Of a stretch of 64,000 bases of DNA, positions 24,336-35,994 are shown one piece after another. Source of the stretch: Neolentinus lepideus HHB14362 ss-1. Its lineage: Eukaryota > Basidiomycota > Agaricomycetes > Gloeophyllales > Gloeophyllaceae. The position numbers were made by a program, and so were the translations under genes. The notes beneath the pieces were generated by a model that saw nothing but the letters and a program-made list of their open reading frames with translations, was not told the DNA's origin and searched no databases. Location of the stretch: positions 66,899-130,898 of the forward strand of contig KV425552.1 of the NCBI GenBank assembly GCA_001632425.1, read 5' to 3'. The number at the start of each line of letters is the position of its first letter. Position 1 is the first letter of the stretch.

Positions 24336-26829
24336 CTAATTCTTCTCTTCGCTGAATGTATCCACAACAGACGAAGAAGAATCGAGAGTGGTGTCGTCCG
24401 CGGTGCCCATCAGCGACGTGTCGTATCCATTGGACTCAAGGTATTCCCGGAACTGATTGATGATCATGAAATAAACAGGTGAAGAAGGTGACAGGGGTAC
24501 ATACTAGGCGGTCTTCCTCCGTCACGGAGTCCTGAGACAACGGTCGAACCATAAACACGGTTATCAACATGGCGATTGCGCTAAGACCTTTCGCCGATGC
24601 GCACCCACAATCACGTTAGATTTACAGATGAAAACTTAAGGATGCTGCCGTACTGCTCGCAATCCAGAAGGGAACGGTGTTCGACAGGATGCTATCACCG
24701 AAATCTACCACAAAGTGAGCAGCTGATCAAAGCGGCCAAGGTGATAATATACTACCCTTCACAATGGCAGGAAATGCTTCGAGTTTGCGTGCCGATCAGT
24801 TAGATACGCGCAGCCAATAGATTGTATGAACGTACCGAGGGTACCGGATAGTGCGCCGACCTTGCCAGCAGCTGCCGCTATGCTGTAGAACTGGCCCCGG
24901 ATGGCAGTTGGAGCGCTCTTGGATGATAAGACAAAAGTGCAATTGCCCGGACCTATTTAAAGATTGAGCTATCGCGACTACATACGTGCAACGACTCACC
25001 AAATGCGCAGAAGCTCAGAAATAGGCCGTATAACACCTATGCAATAACTCAGATATGCCTGGCTATGAAGTGTTTTAATCATCATTATGGGTGAACATGA
25101 CTAACGGCGAATGCAGCAATGTGTTGGGTAAGCCTTGAGGATGGGTCAACACCGCAACGAAGAACAATGGGCATGGATAATCGGCACTCACTGCTTGTAC
25201 AAACCACTTATGAGGAAACATACAACTGCTTGCATAGCAAAACCTAATGTCAGACAATACTTCGGACCAATCGTGTTCATGAGGAAGGCTCCTGAAATGG
25301 TCCCTAAAAGACGCCATTGCTTTAGCTCAGGCAAACATGACTCACTCCGAGCTGACCTGGCATGTAGAACAGACTGACAGAACGTCTATCAGCAAGAACA
25401 CCTAGATGCTCCGACGAGTAAAGCTCATACTTGATGACAACGTTCCATCCAAAGATTACGGTAAGACTTTGCGACCCTCCAGTGACACTAAGTTTAAATA
25501 TCACTCAATGTGAGGTAGAACAATGGCATGTCATGCGACTCACATATTCACTATTGTTGAAGAGAAGATCTCGAACTGCGCGATTGTCGTCAGGTGTCCT
25601 GTTACCATAGAAAACTGGTGCTTACAGGATACCTGAATGACGCATCAGCATACTAAAGCTTATATAATCCCGGCTACTCACAGGATAAAATCATATATAA
25701 ACCAGATAATGCAAAGTGGAAGAAGACGTCGCCAGTAATGTCTAATCACGAGGCTGTAAGGAATCTTCGCTCGTTTCATAGAATGCGCTTGGAAGCTTAT
25801 CGGCTCCCGCATTCGCAACCGCCAGACAAAGACAGCAAGCGCTGGTACCACGCCCAAACCCAAGGATAGACGCCATACAGCACGTAAATGGTCCTCACCG
25901 AAGCTGGGATGCATTACATGATTACGGTCACAAACATGATGTATGAAAAGGACTAACATCCAGTACAAGACTAGCGGAGTGAAGGAAGAGACAACCATTC
26001 CAAATGTCAACATAGTATCTAGAATGCATGAGGTTAGTCATTATTTTCTCCTAGCAAGGCTTCGTGGACTTACTAGTAGCTAAGGTGAACCATAGATGTT
26101 GCGCTGATTTGCGTATAGTTCCTTCTTCAGACTGCTCAGCGGCGGCAACCGCACCGCAGGAGTACTCAGCGCCGATGCCTATACCGAGAAGAAACCTACA
26201 TGCGCTGAGCATTGCAAGCATACCATCGACGCTCCCGTTTGTACCATGTGACGCGGCCGAAAGACCTGAGAAGACCGCCACTATTCCTGTCGCAAACATC
26301 TTGGACAAGCTTAGTGCTCATTACCGGGGGACCAGAAGTGGCGTACCATGCCGGATTTGCGCCCGACTTTGTCCGCCAAGTAACCGAAACTAAGCATACC
26401 GAGAATCGTTCCTGCGAAGGCAAGACTAGACAGGATCATGCTGTAATTGTTCTTTGAGACAGCCGCCTTTCCGTAAATGTGGATCAGGACTGCACAGATC
26501 CCGCTTGGGTTAGTGGCCGTCATCAGTAAAATACAGCGCAATAATCACTAGTATTGACTGTGGGACGAAGCGTGAGTCTTGTAATCGATGGACGATCAAA
26601 AGCGACACACCACTTCCTATTATCCCGTTGGCATATCCTACAATTAACTCGTCATTATATTCCTGGCACGTTATGGCAATGCACTCGTGAGCCTACCGTC
26701 AGAGAACAAGGCTGTCCCGGATCTGCGAGAAATAGTGATATGACTGTGGGTGCTCGCAATAAATAGAGTCACTGACGCGAAAATAAGAGACAATTGAGAC
26801 ATCTGAAAGCGCTTGGGAGTGTCCGCCAT
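24336..26829 (-). CDS. MFS permease, Git1-like (glycerophosphoinositol/phosphate symporter family)
   Basis: Spliced exons read MADTPKRFQMSQLSLIFA, SGTALFSDGYANGIIGS, ILIHIYGKAAVSK, FAGTILGMLSFGYLADKVGRKSGM (the MFS loop 2-3 motif), [48 protein letters not shown] and the C-terminal FREYLESNGYDTSLMG. This is the Pho84/Git1 branch of MFS phosphate:H+ symporters, which take up glycerophosphodiesters or phosphate in yeasts. It has more than ten short introns, and each junction I followed kept frame. It is only 183 bp upstream of the prenyltransferase gene on the same strand. Its substrate could be a precursor or the cluster product; that is not visible in the sequence. Two relatives lie at 34893-35349 (deleted) and 42962-45433. 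Confidence 0.88.
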
Positions 26830-28803
26830 CTTGCACTGTCACTGGGATGGGCTAGGAACATAGAGAGGCCGTGCGCATGCTTCGTATATATAACATGTCT
26901 CTTCATCTTGGGCTTCAGGTACAAGAAGCGATAGGCAACCCAGCTTCCCAGATAAAATTTGAGCTTGAACCCAAACTGAAAGTGACAGGAGCGAAACTCC
27001 AATTTAGTCCGTTCCAAACCTACATCAGAAACGCTGAGTGAATAAGTAATCGCTCTCGGGATGTATACGAACGATATGGTAAACTTTTTTCAACTACGGT
27101 ACGAAAGACGTCCAAGGTCGCGCCATTATTTCAGGTGGAATGCAGTCAAAACATCAGAGCTATGTGCAGTGGAAATCCGTCCCCTCGGCTACGCACAGAG
27201 ATACCGGTCCAAAATGCTGGCAGTCGGTGACACCACCTCGGTGATACTCCGTACATACCTTTTACCTATATATAAACCCACATGAATCGAACGAACGTGT
27301 ATTCCAATTCGAGTTATCACTTGATTAACTTCAGAGATGCCGTTCAAAAGGACCCTGGTATATAGACACGACTGTCCCACCCGTGATACGAGACACGTAG
27401 ACATAGGACAGCAAGCCGAGTAGGGAGCACCACAAGTACAGAAGCCTGTCGAAGGAGAGAGGAAGCCAAAGCCGCGAGAAGATTGACAGGATAATATAGC
27501 GCGATCAGGGTACGAGTAGGGTACGTGAGGGGAGTAGTGATAATAGTCCTTCGAATAATGAAAAGATGAGTACAGGGATTACCACCAGAAGATACTGGTT
27601 TCATCCCTCTCCAGCCCTGTGTGACACAAAGCGAATAAGTAGCATAGTCGAGCAAGTAGGTCTGCACGAGTCAAGGTTGAGTCAAGCAGAAAAACAAATG
27701 TCCAGCTGGAATTTTCTCGGTGACAGGGCACCACACCAGCCGTAGTCGAGTCTTGCCATAGTGCTATCAGCCGCAAGTTCAAGTCACCTTGCACGCGGGT
27801 GCACTTCGTCCGAAGGCGTGGGCAGAGACCCATGAGAAGACAAATATTCTTTGTGCTGCCCTCCTGTTCTAGTATGAGACACTGGCCCACATATTCGTTG
27901 ACAGCGGTCGGACCGGGGCCAGGTGTAGTTGCGAGAGATCAGCAGCACCCTAGCCCGAGATTACAGCGCCAACTTTGCCACCGCCTGGCACAGATACAAC
28001 AAGACAGTGGTATGCCATGGCAATGAACGCCGACATTTGCCCAACATTTTGGAGGCAGAGAGGGCACCTTTATTGAAAATGATTCCTCACCATGAAGAGA
28101 CGTGAATTCAACGACGGGAACGGCCTGGGCATCCAATAGTTCTGGTAGATAAGGTTAGATGGGAGCGATGCGCTGAAGGCCCCACCACCACCTTGTTGAC
28201 GAAGACCATGGACCCTACCGGGGAGCCAGGTCTCAATATAGGGGTAAATCGCGATGCTCCAGGGCACCCGACAGACCTATAGGTGGCAGATCGTCGTCCA
28301 AGAACCGCGACCACACAGGATCGGGCTTCGCACTTCCTAGGGCATTAGTTTAGGGGCAGAATCCGTCCCGGGTCTACCCGATAGTTAGAATGAAAGAATA
28401 TCACTCACATGCTGCGCATCTCAACCTAATTATAAATCGACGATCAATCGTCGTATCCCATCCTGAACTGCGTCTTCAAAGATCTCAGGAGGAGGGGCTC
28501 GATTAAGCGTCTACAGTATGAACCACTCGCTTCACTAACTGCGGAGATGAACGCCAATGAATACTTTCGAGCGCATCATTGAAAGATGTCAGCACAAAAA
28601 CGAAGTCTTGTGATACCTTGCAGCCAACCGGAATAATCCCTCCAGGACGCAGAGTTTGCGATCCGTACCTTGCCCTCGAATGTAAAGATCAACGCTGCGT
28701 CCGCGATGTATAAAGAGTGACTTGCAACAGCCTGAACAACCATCCCAACTACAACTCACAGCCTCTCCCACTCAACCAAACTTCTCTTCAATCAACAATT
28801 CAC
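26830..28803. other. Gene-free stretch inside the cluster
   Basis: Almost 2 kb between divergently oriented genes. There are many short frames on both strands but no domain or splice-consistent gene that I can support. It should hold the promoters of the permease (minus strand) and the SMP-domain gene (plus strand). Confidence 0.4.
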
Positions 28804-29156
28804 ATGGCCGGAAAGGGACGTCAAGGTGAGTAACATCTACCTCGCGGCGTTGTTTGCACGGCATGAAACTGACCGCATCCCACAGCTGCTGGTGCCGCTG
28901 CGGGTTCTCCCCCAAGCGGTAACAAGGTGACCCCATCTGCCGCCTCGCGTATCCAGTCTACGCAAGTAAGTCCATCTCCCACCGGGATCATGCCAACGTT
29001 GACCGGGTTGTCCAGGCCAAGGGCGGAAACGACACCGGGAAAGGCAGTTTCCCCTCTCGTGTTCAGTCCGCTGCTGCTCGCAATACGAACGCAGGTGGCG
29101 CTGCGGGTGCCGGCGCTGGAGGAAAGACTAGCGGTGCTAAGGGTGGCAAGGCATAA
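28804..29156 (+). CDS. Small SMP-domain (seed maturation/LEA-like) protein
   Basis: Three exons (start ATG 28804, first intron 28826 to about 28886, second near 28970-29011) give a protein of about 80 residues. It reads MAGKGRQ, then VTPSAASRIQSTQAKGG, KGSFPSRVQSAAARN and a Gly/Ala/Lys-rich tail. The pattern TPxAASRIQS...KGSFxxRxQSAAxxN is the SMP domain, found in plant seed-maturation proteins and in short fungal stress proteins. The protein is hydrophilic and probably disordered, with a likely role in desiccation or stress tolerance. It sits between the two arms of the metabolite cluster but has no obvious enzymatic link to it. Confidence 0.8.
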
Positions 29157-30193
29157 TCGACTGCACTTGGTGGAAGAGGCTCTGAAATTGCTGGACGTGC
29201 GAGGAAAATTGAAGTATCGGTCTCGTCGTTTGTCTCGCTGAAATACATGACTGTACATTAGCAATAGAGCTTGTTGATTCTCATAAACGTTACCCAGTTC
29301 ATTTACGTCCCGTCGGGGTTGAGCAAAGAAAATCCGTGACGAGTGACATATGATCCCAAGCGATGCCCGTCTTGCATTTCCTATTTACAAACACGACGGT
29401 TCCTATCGGACCCCCGACATGAACTCGAGATATGAGACTGACAAGTTCAAGATTGCAGCTTGAAGCTCCAGTTTGATCATAGAGCTAACGTTCTTAGTCG
29501 GTGGCAATATTGGCCATTCTACAAATACGCGCAAATAATGCGAATTTCTTACGCAGAATCTCATGAGTGCTCGTCATCGCTCAAGTTGAAGTCTGCGTCT
29601 GCCCTCCAGTCTGCCCTCAGAATCTGGCATATCCCTGTAGCTGATGTCTTGTCTCTAACACTTTTTCTGTCTTTCATAAGTAACTATGGAGCTCATATCT
29701 TCCCATACCTGCTGTCACCACTACGGCGGGTACTACTAGAGGCTGGTACCACGGTGCGGAGGAGGACCAGGTCAGCTACACTCCGCATTTGAGCGGCGAT
29801 GTAACAGTGGCATTTGGTTAATGGCATTCAAGACAATACGAATGCAAGTGCAATTGCAAAGTGTAATTTGACCTGGCCCTCCTCGGCAACCGTAGGCGAG
29901 ATCTTGACAATGGAAAGCTCTAGCTTGTGCAGTACGGTTCGACTGATCATGACACTGCTTGTGCCCAAACCTAAGTTTTTCATTATAGCATGCGGTTATG
30001 GCGAGACTGTCGGACGAGCACCGTAATCATGATCCCGATCCGTATCCTGCGAAATAAGGCGGCGATGTCGCTCTGTTCTGCTCCGGATGCTCCTTTCCTT
30101 GCCATTGGCATCCGGGTCGATAAAAAGATAGATGGCACCCACCGTCTCTCTGCCATATTCTCTTACCTGTACGGTCCTGAGGATCTACTCGAC
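29157..30193. other. Intergenic, nothing firm
   Basis: An open frame at 29460-29792 (110 residues) has one hydrophobic stretch but no recognisable family. I do not call it as a gene. The rest is the upstream region of the methyltransferase gene. Confidence 0.4.
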
Positions 30194-32085
30194 ATGGCTG
30201 CAACTCTGCTAACTTTGGCAGACATCATTTCGTCAGGTGTCCGAGCGATTCATAATGTCTACTCAGGGCAAGGGATGGAGTTTCCGTCACTAAATGAACC
30301 GTATACTCTTGACAGCGAAGCTCTACGAAACGAGGATCAAGTGCAGGACGCCTGCGTTACTATTGCTGCGGCCGCGTTTCAGTTAATTGCCACTATTCGC
30401 CAGCCCCAGACCAGCATCTTCAACGCCACATGCGCCGTGCGTCCTTCATATGCTAACTCCGCTGATTAATCCAAGGCATACGAAATCTCATCATTTAAGT
30501 ACTATCTCTCTGCTACGCTCCGAGTAGCATGCGAGACCAACGTAGTTGAGGTTCTCCGTGATGTTGGTCCATCTGTAAGTGTCTTCACGTTCTGGCTGAA
30601 ACGAGTGCTCAACGCTCGACAGGGAATGCACGTAGATCAGATTGGACGCAAGCTGAATTTGAATCCCCTCCTTTTGGGTAGGACGAGATTTTATGCTTTT
30701 GCTACCCTCACCCATGCTTCAATAGGTCGGATTCTACGGTATCTCGCGACTCATCATATCTTTCAAGAAGTCTCGCCCGATGTGTTTGCCAATAACCGTC
30801 TCTCGTCCGTGATTGACAAAGGAAAGAGCGTGGATGACTTATTGACCGCGTTGGTGTTCCCTTGACTCACTCGACTGCGAGTCGTCGCTAACAGTATGGA
30901 AAGCAGACCTCTCACGAAATTTGACATGACGAACGGTATTGGAGCTCTGGTAGGGCACTGGCAAGTCTAACTCAAGTTTTGTTTGCTACAGCGCATTTGA
31001 CCTCGTCTCCAGCACGGATGAGGACTATAAAGGCGCAGGGTTCTTATTGGAACACCTCACTGATCCCGAGACTGGATTCTCGAGCGAGCCCAGCAAGACA
31101 CCCATGTTGAGAGCGTTTGGCGCATCCGGCACGGTCTGGGACTGGTTCGAAAGTCAGGGAAACGAATATCGCTTCAAGCGATTCGGAGTTGCTATGGACG
31201 GCGTGAATAGCATGCAACCCCCAGACGCCATACTGAAGGGTAAGTTGTACTTGGACTCTATATATTTTGTGCTTACACAGGGAGATAGGCTTCGATTGGA
31301 AGACACTCCCCGAAGAGGGTGTTATTGTGGATGTCGGTGCCGGTATTGGGGTTTCGTCTGTGGCTCTCGCCAAAGCGTTACCGGCTATGAAGTTTGTTAT
31401 TCAAGATAGACCGAAGGTACTCGAACAAGCTGTACAGGTACTCGCAGAATTGGTCGTATTGCAATCTAGTTAACCAAGCACTCGTAGTTCTGGGATGGCA
31501 AGTGTCCCGAAGCAGTCCAAGGGAAGCGAGTTACTTTTCAGCGTGCGTCCATTCGTGTCCCTGGCTATCAATATGTGACATACAACGACCATGGCAGCGC
31601 ACGACTTTTTCGACCCCCAGCCCGTTAAGAACCCGTCAGCGTTCATTCTGAAACAGATCGTTCACGACTGGGCAGACGAATATGCAGAACGTATCCTTCG
31701 TCGTCTTCGAGAAGCTGTTGACAACGGTCATCAGTGCATGCTGGTCATCATTGATAGTCTTGTGCCCTACGCGTGTCGCCAGGGTGATAGTAGGACGCTC
31801 ATACCGGGCGAACGTCCGCCATCGGCCCTTCAGCCACTGCTACCTAACTATGGACCTGTAGACGCCAGTCCTTACTTCACGGATTTGAGTGTAAGGTTAC
31901 GTTCTTACTCTAGCGCCCCGCTAACTTACGCGTTTATTCAGATGTGGGTTCACTTCAACGGTCAGGAACGTACCTCTGGGCACATGGAGAGGCTTCTGGA
32001 GAAGTCCGGCTGGAAATTGACGAGGATATACTATGGCGAAATGTCGTCAGGACATCTCGTGCAGTTCGTAGCTACGCCTCTCTGA
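30194..32085 (+). CDS. SAM-dependent O-methyltransferase
   Basis: Plant/fungal O-methyltransferase type 2. The N-terminal winged-helix dimerisation part includes MHVDQIGRKLNLNPLLLGRI and LRYLATHHIFQEVSPDVFAN. The SAM-binding glycine-rich motif is VIVDVGAGIGVSSVALAKA, and the catalytic region is FILKQIVHDWADEYA with the base histidine. The end reads WKLTRIYYGEMSSGHLVQFV. I chose the ATG at 30194 (MAATLLTLADIISSG), the usual family start. About eight introns; one junction (near 30961) works only with a GC-AG intron of 31 nt, see findings. It opens the plus-strand arm and probably methylates a phenolic oxygen of the cluster product; the assignment to the pathway is inferred. Confidence 0.85.
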
Positions 32086-32402
32086 TTGCCGCGTTATCTG
32101 CCTATCTCAGCGACTGTTTGGCTTATGTATAGCGTGACTGTGGCCCATCAATCATTCGGTCGTATCCGATTTTGTTGCGTTTGGAGCTTTTCACGAGGTA
32201 TAAATATCTACTGGCGGCGCAGATAACAGTCATCACAGTGATCACCGAACATAGAGAACGTAAACGTGAGCACTGTTTTCTATTCATGGTGGTGCACATG
32301 CCTGATTCAATAACTGAGAAGATAACCCTGGTTCCGAGGTTCTTTTGCCATCGTCAGGCACTGTTGTTGGGACCGATCCCTGATGCAATCCTAAAGCTGA
32401 GC

Positions 32403-34335
32403 ATGTCTGACCACGCTTTGTCCACTATGGTCCGATTCTGGGAGCTCGGTCTGTGTGTTATTGCCTCTGTAATGGCCCTGGTGCTATTTAGAATTGGCGT
32501 ACGCAGCAAGTCACCACCAGGACCAAGGGGCTTTCCACTCCTTGGTCATATATTCCCCATCCCAGCTTTGAAGGCTTGGACTTACTTCGATAAATGCAGT
32601 ACAAAATATGGTCTCACATCCCTCGCTGATCCTTCATTCAGGTAATTGAACAAGTGAATAGGCCCCGTCATGGGATTCTCCCTTGTTGGAGAACGTGTAC
32701 TGGTATTAAACCGTGGACCAGACGCTGATGAATTGGTACGTCCCGTGCAGCCCCGTAGAAGCTGCTATTTATGACGAGTCGCAAGCCGGGATCTATTCCT
32801 CACATCCTCAACTGATTTACGCGAGCAAATATTGGTATCAGTCTCGTCGTCTTATATTTATGCCATATGGCGATGAGTTACGTCGTCATCGGGCTGCCTT
32901 CTACCAAATGCTGCAGGCATCTGGTCCGTTCTTGCTTCCACGTCTTTCAATCTCGATTTGCTTATCGTTCGAAAGATGCTGCATCATCGGCAGTTCATCA
33001 GGAGATAGAAAGTACAAAGTTGTTGCTCGATATACTGGAGAACAGGCAGCATCTCTTCGAGAACATAGAACAGTTCTCTGTTGCAGTTATCTACAAACTT
33101 ACGTACGGTAAGCGCATGGAGGGCAACGAACGCGACTTGGAAGATATGGCGCAAGTAATCCACGAACTGAATGAGAAGTGTCAGTCTAGTATCCATCTGG
33201 TAGACTGTTGGCCATTTCTGGACAATCTACCGGACTCCCTTGCTCCCTGGCTCAGGGAAGCTCTACGGGGACACGAGGTCGAAGCGACCGTACGTAAATC
33301 TCTTTCCGTATATGAAGTGTAACCAAAGTGCGACAGACAGATCTGTGGCCGCCTTGCCGAGGATGTGGAAGTCTGCAGATTGGACGGCCGATTGCAGGAA
33401 GAGTGTTTCGTGACTCGTCTCCTGGAGCAAGGGCGTAAACTGGGTTTTGACCGAAAATCGACCGCTTATCGTATGTTATTTCCTCTTTCATAATGTTTAA
33501 ACTAATGTTGTATTCGCAGTTGCCGGTACAGCATTCGAAGCAGGCCGAGGTACGACATCTTCTGAGATCACGTGGTTCATCGCGGCGGCTCCTCTATACC
33601 TCCAGAGCGTGAAGCTCGCTCGCAAAGAAATGGACATGGTCCTTAGTGATCGCATTCCAAAGATCGGCGACTTGGATAATCTCCCGTATTGCACAGCTCT
33701 AGTCAAAGAGGTTTTACGATGTGCGCCTAGTGTGCCTTGTGGTGTTTCCCATGTCCGTGTGGTTTCTTTTCTTTCCTGCTCGTGCTATCTAAGTACCTTG
33801 AATTTAGCGCAGCCTCGAAGATGACGAATTTCGGGGGTATCAGATCAAGAAGGGAACCACAGTAATTCCTAACATATGGGGAATGCATCACGACGAGTCA
33901 GTGAGTAGATAATAACTGTTTATTTGTGGATACACTCACATTTTACCATCCAAAGGTGTTCCAAGATAGCTCTCAATTCGATCCAAGTCGTTTCCTCGAG
34001 CATACCAAGTCGACATCTGACAATGGGAAGACGCTAGTCAAGTGACACTGGGGCTTTGCTTCGGTTGTCGGTAAGGCAAACACCAACCTAATTACAGGCG
34101 AATACTGACTGTGTCTTTGACTAGTATCTGTCTTGGACGTTTCCTAGGGGCGTCTTCCGTGTGGATCGCAGTTGTGCGCCTGATATGGGCATTCAATATT
34201 CTCCCAGTCCTCGATGATACAGGAGATGCTATTTTACCGATCACATTTCGGGTTGGACTCCTGGGCTTATATGGTGCGTCAGGTCTGTATTTGCTCTACG
34301 AAGAGCTCCTAATATCTAATGAGTTGATTCAGTGA
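32403..34335 (+). pseudogene. Decayed cytochrome P450 (cluster P450 C)
   Basis: The N-terminal part is well kept: anchor MSDHALSTMVRFWELGLCVI, hinge KSPPGPRGFPLLGHI, then FMPYGDELRRHRAAFYQML and DCWPFLDNLPDSLAPW. The I-helix reads FEAGRGTTSSE instead of AGxDTT, losing the acid. The K-helix ExxR (KEVLRCAP) survives. Just before the haem site the frame hits TGA at 34043-34045, and the FGxGRR part is replaced by FASVV. The following exon has ICLGRFLGASSVWIAVVRLI. Thus the haem pocket is wrecked although the cysteine remains. It is closest to P450 A in this window and is probably a duplicate of it or of a shared ancestor. A functional product is very unlikely. Confidence 0.8.
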
Positions 34336-34892
34336 GCCTCAAGCGTTTCCAGTTAGAATGAGTGCTCGTACATCCAAACACGAAAGGCAAATCTATGAAG
34401 AATGGGAGAATGTTGTGTCCGCAGAACTCGCGTAAGGGGTACTTGGCCGTATATATTTGACGCTCGCTGCTCAAGTTTTGGCATTCATTGATCGAGCTAA
34501 GATACATACATCGACTCTTTTGAGAGCATCCATATTTGATTCCGGCACCGACGACTGCTTCACTTGCAGATGTGGACTAGCGAATTAGGGTGTGCACGTT
34601 GGTCAGTCCTGATTAGAACCATGTTCTTGACCTGACTGGTTTCATATCCTAAGCACCAGAGAGCCTCAGTTCGGCACCTACCTTGGGTTCATTGGCCGCG
34701 TATCGCAGGCCATCAAAGCTTGCCCGACAGCCTGAGTACTATCTTCGATATGCCTGATCCACGTCGTGGAACGGTGTTGTGGAACTGGGTCATAGCCAGC
34801 AGTATGAAATAACTCTGTCCACTCTGTATGCAGTGCATGGACAGATCTCTCTTTCCTAACCCCCATAATCGTCCCGCTCCGGGTGTGAAGAT

Positions 34893-35349
34893 ATGTCGGA
34901 TATTGCGCGAAAACCTCGATTGTCGCAGGTATCACTCATATTTGCGTAAGCTGGAACTATTGTTTGTATTTTATCAGCTTCACGACAGTGCGGCACGGCC
35001 GCCTTTTCCGATGGCGAGTCATGAGCTACACTCAGCTGAACACCACAAGTGGTTCGTATCTATCTTTCGATTGAGTAGCAGGGTCTTATGAATGTGACCT
35101 TATTTGTGCAGGGCTAGCCGTTCTCAGTGCCACAATCACCTTCATTGGATCCAACCTCTCGCCCATGACGGGATGGTAGAGTAGTATGCACATTTTTCTG
35201 ATTCTTTCGACGATACATTTACTTCCCTCTTAGTTCCGTATGGCTATGACACGTCACAAATGGGGCTCGAGGAAGAAATGACGGTGGATGAGAAGGTGAT
35301 GCAGGTTGACATTTCTCTAGAGAAGAAAGCAGCGGAGGCTCTCGCCTGA
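34893..35349 (+). pseudogene. Internally deleted Git1-like permease
   Basis: The first exon reads [18 protein letters not shown], nearly the same as [18 protein letters not shown] of the gene at 42962. Similarity also covers about 210 bases of upstream DNA (34684-34892 against 42768-42961). After the second exon the sequence jumps near 35049 to DNA matching 45155-45433: GLAVLSATITFI, then a C-terminal piece with [14 protein letters not shown]. About 2 kb coding for most membrane helices is missing. The second exon also lacks one base at its acceptor. The stop is at 35347-35349. Not functional as a transporter. Confidence 0.8.
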
Positions 35350-35994
35350 CGATCATTACTTAGGGGACGCAGGAGGCACGTACTGTCATTATGAAACCAC
35401 CATAGGTGCGAGGACATATTGAAGGCTCATCCAGTTGGAATTAACCTGGCTCTGCGGCGACGCTATGCTTGCCGGAGGGGCGTACTTCTAGCTTGATTAT
35501 ACGCCCATGATCATGAACTCGATGTGGCATATCCAGGCTGGAGCTCTCAATAACCCAGTTGTATAAGTTGCACCCACGACTCCTGCTTCCTGCCACGTCG
35601 GATTGGTCCTCGAAAGGCAACGCCACTGCAAACCACAGAGGACTTGCCACTGCGTCACACAACAAGAATAGTAGTATCTTCCGAGCCTGCACGGCGCCTG
35701 TGTAGGCTGTCATACTCAGACCTGCGACAACCGGTGATAATATTGTGACAGAGACGTGCATGCGATACATATACTCATCCTCGTGCTCCAGAGACAGATT
35801 GCTACTGGAGTAGAATTCGGAAGCGACTGAGAGCTATCTTGCTGATGGAGGTTGGATCATACCGACGCTCCGTCGGTAATTTCTCTGACCCGCATCACAC
35901 TCTGATAAATAGAAACCAGAATACCCTGCAGTGTTTTGCGCCCGTTATAAAAAAAGACGATGCCCAAGCAGCTTTCGACACCCCAGCTTTCGAT
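35350..35994. other. Intergenic between permease relic and terpene synthase relic
   Basis: No gene recognised; a 109-residue minus-strand frame at 35441-35770 has no identifiable family. Confidence 0.4.

Noticed and set aside
28070..28314. Minus-strand frame considered as a transposon or receptor fragment.
   Set aside because: No motif of reverse transcriptase, integrase or receptor families could be seen.
29460..29792. 110-residue open frame upstream of the methyltransferase gene.
   Set aside because: One hydrophobic stretch but no family, no supporting neighbours and no clear start context.
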